Source: JBEKYH01 sp049511115
Lineage (GTDB): Bacteria > Planctomycetota > Phycisphaerae > Tepidisphaerales > Tepidisphaeraceae
Direction: 5' to 3'
Assembly (NCBI GenBank): GCA_049511115.1
Contig: JBEKYH010000206.1
Coordinates: 1-8,428 of the forward strand
DNA length: 8,428 bases
Shown: positions 6,340 to 8,428 of the stretch, in pieces
Position numbering within the stretch: position 1 is the stretch's first letter
Layout: each line of letters begins with the position of its first letter
The notes under the pieces: model-generated
Told to the model about the DNA's origin: nothing
What the model saw: only the letters and a program-made list of their open reading frames with translations
Database searches by the model: none
Translations under genes and position numbers: made by a program

Positions 6340-7431
6340 ATGGAACGTCGCAAATTCGGAAACACGCCTTTGGAAGTCTCCGCCGTCAGTCTCGGTTGCT
6401 GGATCTTCGGCGTCGATTGGTGGGGCCACTACACCGACGAAGCCGCCATGAAGCTCATGCGCTTCAGCTTCGATCAGGGCATCACCTTCTTCGACAGCGG
6501 CGACGCCTACGGCAACGGCCGCGCTGAAGCGCTCCTCGGCAAATTCGCCCAGGAAATCGGCCGCGACAGAATCGAGATCGGCGGAAAATTCGGCTATGAC
6601 TTCTATTCCGACCCCGGCACTCCCGGCAGCCACAAGGAGCGTAAGCAGGATTTTTCCCCCAAATTCCTCCGCTTCGCATTGGAGCAATCGCTCCAGCGCC
6701 TCGGCGCCGATCACATTGATCTCTACATGGCCCACAACATAAAACTCCCCCAGTTCCGCGATGATCTCTTCGCCGAACTCGACAAAATCCGCGATGAGGG
6801 CAAGATCGGCGTATGGGGCGTCTCCCTAGGCCCCGCCATCGGCTGGCGCGAGGAAGGCGTCAAGGCCATCATGGACCACGGCGCCAAAGCCGTGCAGACC
6901 GTCTTCAACATGTTCGAGCACAACCCCGGCCGCGAATTCTGCGAAACCGCCCGCGCCTATAACGCCGGCGTCCTCGCCCGCGTGCATGACAACAGCAGCA
7001 TTCTCAAGGAAAAAGTAAAAATCGACACCACCCTCGGCGCCGACGACCATCGCAAATTCCGCGACGAGGCATGGAAAATCTACGGCTTGAAGAAACTGGA
7101 GCTCATTCGCCATTACGCCGCCGACCACGGCATGACCGTTCACCAACTCGCCTGCAAATGGCTGCTGATGGAGCCGGCCCTCACCAGCATCACCGGCACG
7201 TTCCTCGATGAGGCCGAGATCGCCGAGGCTTGCGGCGCCTGCGACAAACCCAATCTCTCCGCCGCCGAAATGCGCCAAATCGCCGACGATTACGCCCGCG
7301 ACTGGGGCCTCGGCCCCGAGGCCCATCCCTGCGACATCAAGAGCAGCATAGATCCCAGCGGCCGCACCCGCAGCAGCTATGTCGCGCCCCCAATCGCCGG
7401 CGAACTCAGTCCCGCCGGCGCGACGGCGTAA
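6340..7431 (+). CDS. Aldo/keto reductase
   Basis: This 363-residue NAD(P)H-dependent oxidoreductase of the AKR (beta/alpha)8-barrel superfamily has no signal peptide, so it is cytosolic. It opens with the family's RKFGNTPLEVSAVSLGCW. The catalytic tetrad is visible: D52 and Y57 in FDSGDAYGNG, K83 in GGKFGYD, and H132 in LYMAHN. GKIGVWGVSLG near 145-155 is the usual strand after the active-site loops, and SITGTFLDEAEIAEAC near 287-302 corresponds to the cofactor 2'-phosphate/nicotinamide loop region (family S/T-GT pattern). The members reduce aldehydes or ketones, often sugars or secondary metabolites; the substrate cannot be named. Residues beyond about 325 (DWGLGPEAHPCDIKSS...) form a C-terminal tail longer than the typical ~320-330-residue barrel enzymes. 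A sigma70-like promoter and AAGGG ribosome site precede it. The next gene begins seven bases after the stop, suggesting an operon. Confidence 0.92.
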   Translation: MERRKFGNTPLEVSAVSLGCWIFGVDWWGHYTDEAAMKLMRFSFDQGITFFDSGDAYGNGRAEALLGKFAQEIGRDRIEIGGKFGYDFYSDPGTPGSHKERKQDFSPKFLRFALEQSLQRLGADHIDLYMAHNIKLPQFRDDLFAELDKIRDEGKIGVWGVSLGPAIGWREEGVKAIMDHGAKAVQTVFNMFEHNPGREFCETARAYNAGVLARVHDNSSILKEKVKIDTTLGADDHRKFRDEAWKIYGLKKLELIRHYAADHGMTVHQLACKWLLMEPALTSITGTFLDEAEIAEACGACDKPNLSAAEMRQIADDYARDWGLGPEAHPCDIKSSIDPSGRTRSSYVAPPIAGELSPAGATA

Positions 7432-7438
7432 CCCAAGA

Positions 7439-7864
7439 ATGCCCGATTTGAAATACGTCATCCTCTGGCATGACCAAATCGCGCAGCCCCATTTTGATTG
7501 GATGTTTGAGACTTCGCCGGGATCGCCCCTCGCCACCTGGCGCGCAGCAGTCTGGCCGCCCACGCAAACAACTCTCCTGGAGCGCCTCCCCGATCATCGC
7601 GCCGATTACCTGGTTTTTGAGGGAAAGCTAAGCAAGGATCGCGGCCAGGTCCACCGCGTAGAGTCGGGTCACTGCCAAATCGAGGCCACCGACAACCTGT
7701 GGATTATCCGCCTCACCGATCGCGCCTTTCCCCCCTCTCCATGTACTCAGGGAGAGGGCCGGGGTGAGGGTTCTTCGGCTGTGCCGAAAAGTCTGACTCT
7801 GCGCATTGCAAAAACCACGGGAAATTCCTGGCAATGCTCCCCTATTCCCCCCGCGCCAGCTTAA
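7439..7864 (+). CDS. LigD 3'-phosphoesterase-like domain protein with repeat-derived C-terminal insert
   Basis: The 141-residue product looks like a stand-alone version of the N-terminal 3'-phosphoesterase domain of the NHEJ ligase LigD. YVILWHDQIAQPHFDWMFE at about 6-24 parallels the HDxxxxHxDxRLE motif, with H11, D12, H18 and D20 present but Met22 where LigD has its catalytic Arg. LATWRAAVWPP (31-41) parallels LxSWAVPKGP, and DHRADYLVFEG (52-62) parallels DHPxDYxxFEG, with H53 and Y57. In LigD this domain trims 3'-ribonucleotides and 3'-phosphates at DNA ends. No ligase, polymerase or Ku gene is in view, so the function is unproven. ATG 7439 is chosen because homologous sequence begins there; a longer in-frame start at 7379 would lie inside the reductase gene. 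No good Shine-Dalgarno site is visible, so coupling to the reductase seven bases upstream is likely. About 20 residues near 97-118 come from a hairpin repeat, and the end overlaps murD by 23 bases. Confidence 0.72.
   Translation: MPDLKYVILWHDQIAQPHFDWMFETSPGSPLATWRAAVWPPTQTTLLERLPDHRADYLVFEGKLSKDRGQVHRVESGHCQIEATDNLWIIRLTDRAFPPSPCTQGEGRGEGSSAVPKSLTLRIAKTTGNSWQCSPIPPAPA
7733..7788 (+). repeat. REP/MITE-like hairpin repeat embedded in the phosphoesterase-like gene
   Basis: CCCTCTCC (7733-7740) pairs with GGAGAGGG (7751-7758) around a ten-base loop. It continues into GCCGGGGTGAGGG, which is the form of a dispersed GC-rich repeat I know from several bacterial genomes. A second small hairpin follows: TTCGGC (7774-7779), loop TGT, GCCGAA (7783-7788). 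The translated product of the stretch (FPPSPCTQGEGRGEGSS) is low-complexity and unlike the flanking domain. Copy number in the genome cannot be seen from one window, and no second copy is present here. Confidence 0.6.
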
Positions 7865-8428
7865 CGAACGCCGCCCCCCGCTGCTCAAAATTCACAAACT
7901 GATCGTAGCTCGGATACGCCGGGCTAAGCAGCACAATATCCCCCTCACTGGCGATCTTGCGCGCCAACCCCACCGCAACCGCCAAGTCCCCGCAATGGTA
8001 AACCGCCGGCTTGTCTCCCTGCCGCATTCTTTCCAATTCCCCCGCCAGCATCGCCCCGGTGCTTCCGATGCACAAAATAGCCTTGGCCCTCTCCAGCAGC
8101 GCCCGGCACATCGCTTCAATCGGCAAATGCTTATCCTTCCCCCCGATGATCTGAATCACCTTCCCCGCCGGAAATGCGTCCAGCGCCGCCACCGCCGCGT
8201 CCGGAATCGTCGCGATGGAATCGTTGTAACAGCGCACGCCGTGCGACTGATGAACGATCTCCAGCCGATGCGGCAACCCCTGAAATCCGGCCATCGCGGT
8301 CTGTGCCTCGTCCCAGGTAATGCCCGCGATGTGCGCCGCCGCAAACGCCCCCTGCGCGTTAAGCTGATTGTGCCGCCCGGGAATATGCAAGTCGAATTCG
8401 CGGCAGCCGTCCAGTTTGTATGTCACCA
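7842..8428 (-). CDS. murD: UDP-N-acetylmuramoyl-L-alanine--glutamate ligase, MurD-type (5' part beyond the right edge)
   Basis: The minus-strand frame is open to the window edge and ends at TAG (7844-7842), so about 195 C-terminal residues are present. The end of the central ATPase domain shows IPGRHNQLNAQGA, the GxHNxxNxxAA motif of Mur ligases. The C-terminal domain opens with GLPHRLEIV and continues with YNDSIATIP (where many MurD have NDSKATN), QIIGGKDK, and near the end GDIVLLSPAYPSYDQFVNFEQRG, the LLSPAcaSxDqFxnFexRG signature of MurD. The enzyme adds glutamate to UDP-MurNAc-L-Ala in cytosolic peptidoglycan precursor synthesis, using ATP. It would normally sit in a mur/division cluster, which would lie beyond the right edge. 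The apparent GTG at 8426-8424 is an internal Val codon, not a start. The 3' end overlaps the convergent phosphoesterase-like gene by 23 bases, with no terminator between. Confidence 0.9.
   Translation of the reverse strand, partial: VTYKLDGCREFDLHIPGRHNQLNAQGAFAAAHIAGITWDEAQTAMAGFQGLPHRLEIVHQSHGVRCYNDSIATIPDAAVAALDAFPAGKVIQIIGGKDKHLPIEAMCRALLERAKAILCIGSTGAMLAGELERMRQGDKPAVYHCGDLAVAVGLARKIASEGDIVLLSPAYPSYDQFVNFEQRGAAFVKLARGE

Noticed and set aside
6826..7563. Minus-strand open frame of 245 codons opposite the reductase
   Set aside because: Gly/Ala-rich antisense shadow of the aldo/keto reductase coding sequence.

Overview
The window is GC-rich bacterial chromosome (strong C/G preference at third codon positions) with eight convincing protein genes, two of them cut by the window edges. 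The gene set suggests Planctomycetota or a similar environmental lineage: a PilZ protein with a long N-terminal extension, a SWIM-SNF2 ATPase, a stand-alone LigD-type phosphoesterase-domain protein and an aldo/keto reductase. This assignment is an inference from gene content and base composition only. No rRNA, tRNA, CRISPR array, insertion sequence or phage gene was found.

Layout. A 5'-proximal fragment of a DxD-type glycosyltransferase lies on the minus strand at the left edge (1-642). Divergent from it is a PilZ-domain gene (821-1369, +), preceded by a short terminator-like hairpin and followed by an unusual structured spacer that ends in a strong intrinsic terminator (1507-1546). A probable two-gene unit follows: a 1092-residue SWIM-SNF2 helicase-like ATPase (1572-4850) and a lipoprotein SGNH/GDSL hydrolase (4863-5561). 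Facing it is a minus-strand type II toxin-antitoxin pair, antitoxin first (6097-5870) and ParE/RelE toxin second (5873-5565), with the usual 4-base ATGA overlap. Next is a plus-strand pair with its own sigma70-like promoter: an aldo/keto reductase (6340-7431) and a LigD 3'-phosphoesterase-like protein (7439-7864). The latter carries what looks like an in-frame REP/MITE-like hairpin repeat near its C-terminus. The right edge holds the C-terminal part of a minus-strand MurD-type ligase (7842 to the edge), which overlaps the end of the phosphoesterase gene by 23 bases.

The genes do not form one obvious pathway. The window reads as ordinary chromosome with a small accessory TA module. I do not see a clear new multi-gene system. 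The best leads are the repeat insertion inside a coding gene, the hairpins around the PilZ gene and upstream of the SNF2 gene, the altered NDSKAT-type motif in the MurD fragment, and two genes that appear to start near-leaderless behind identical -10 boxes.
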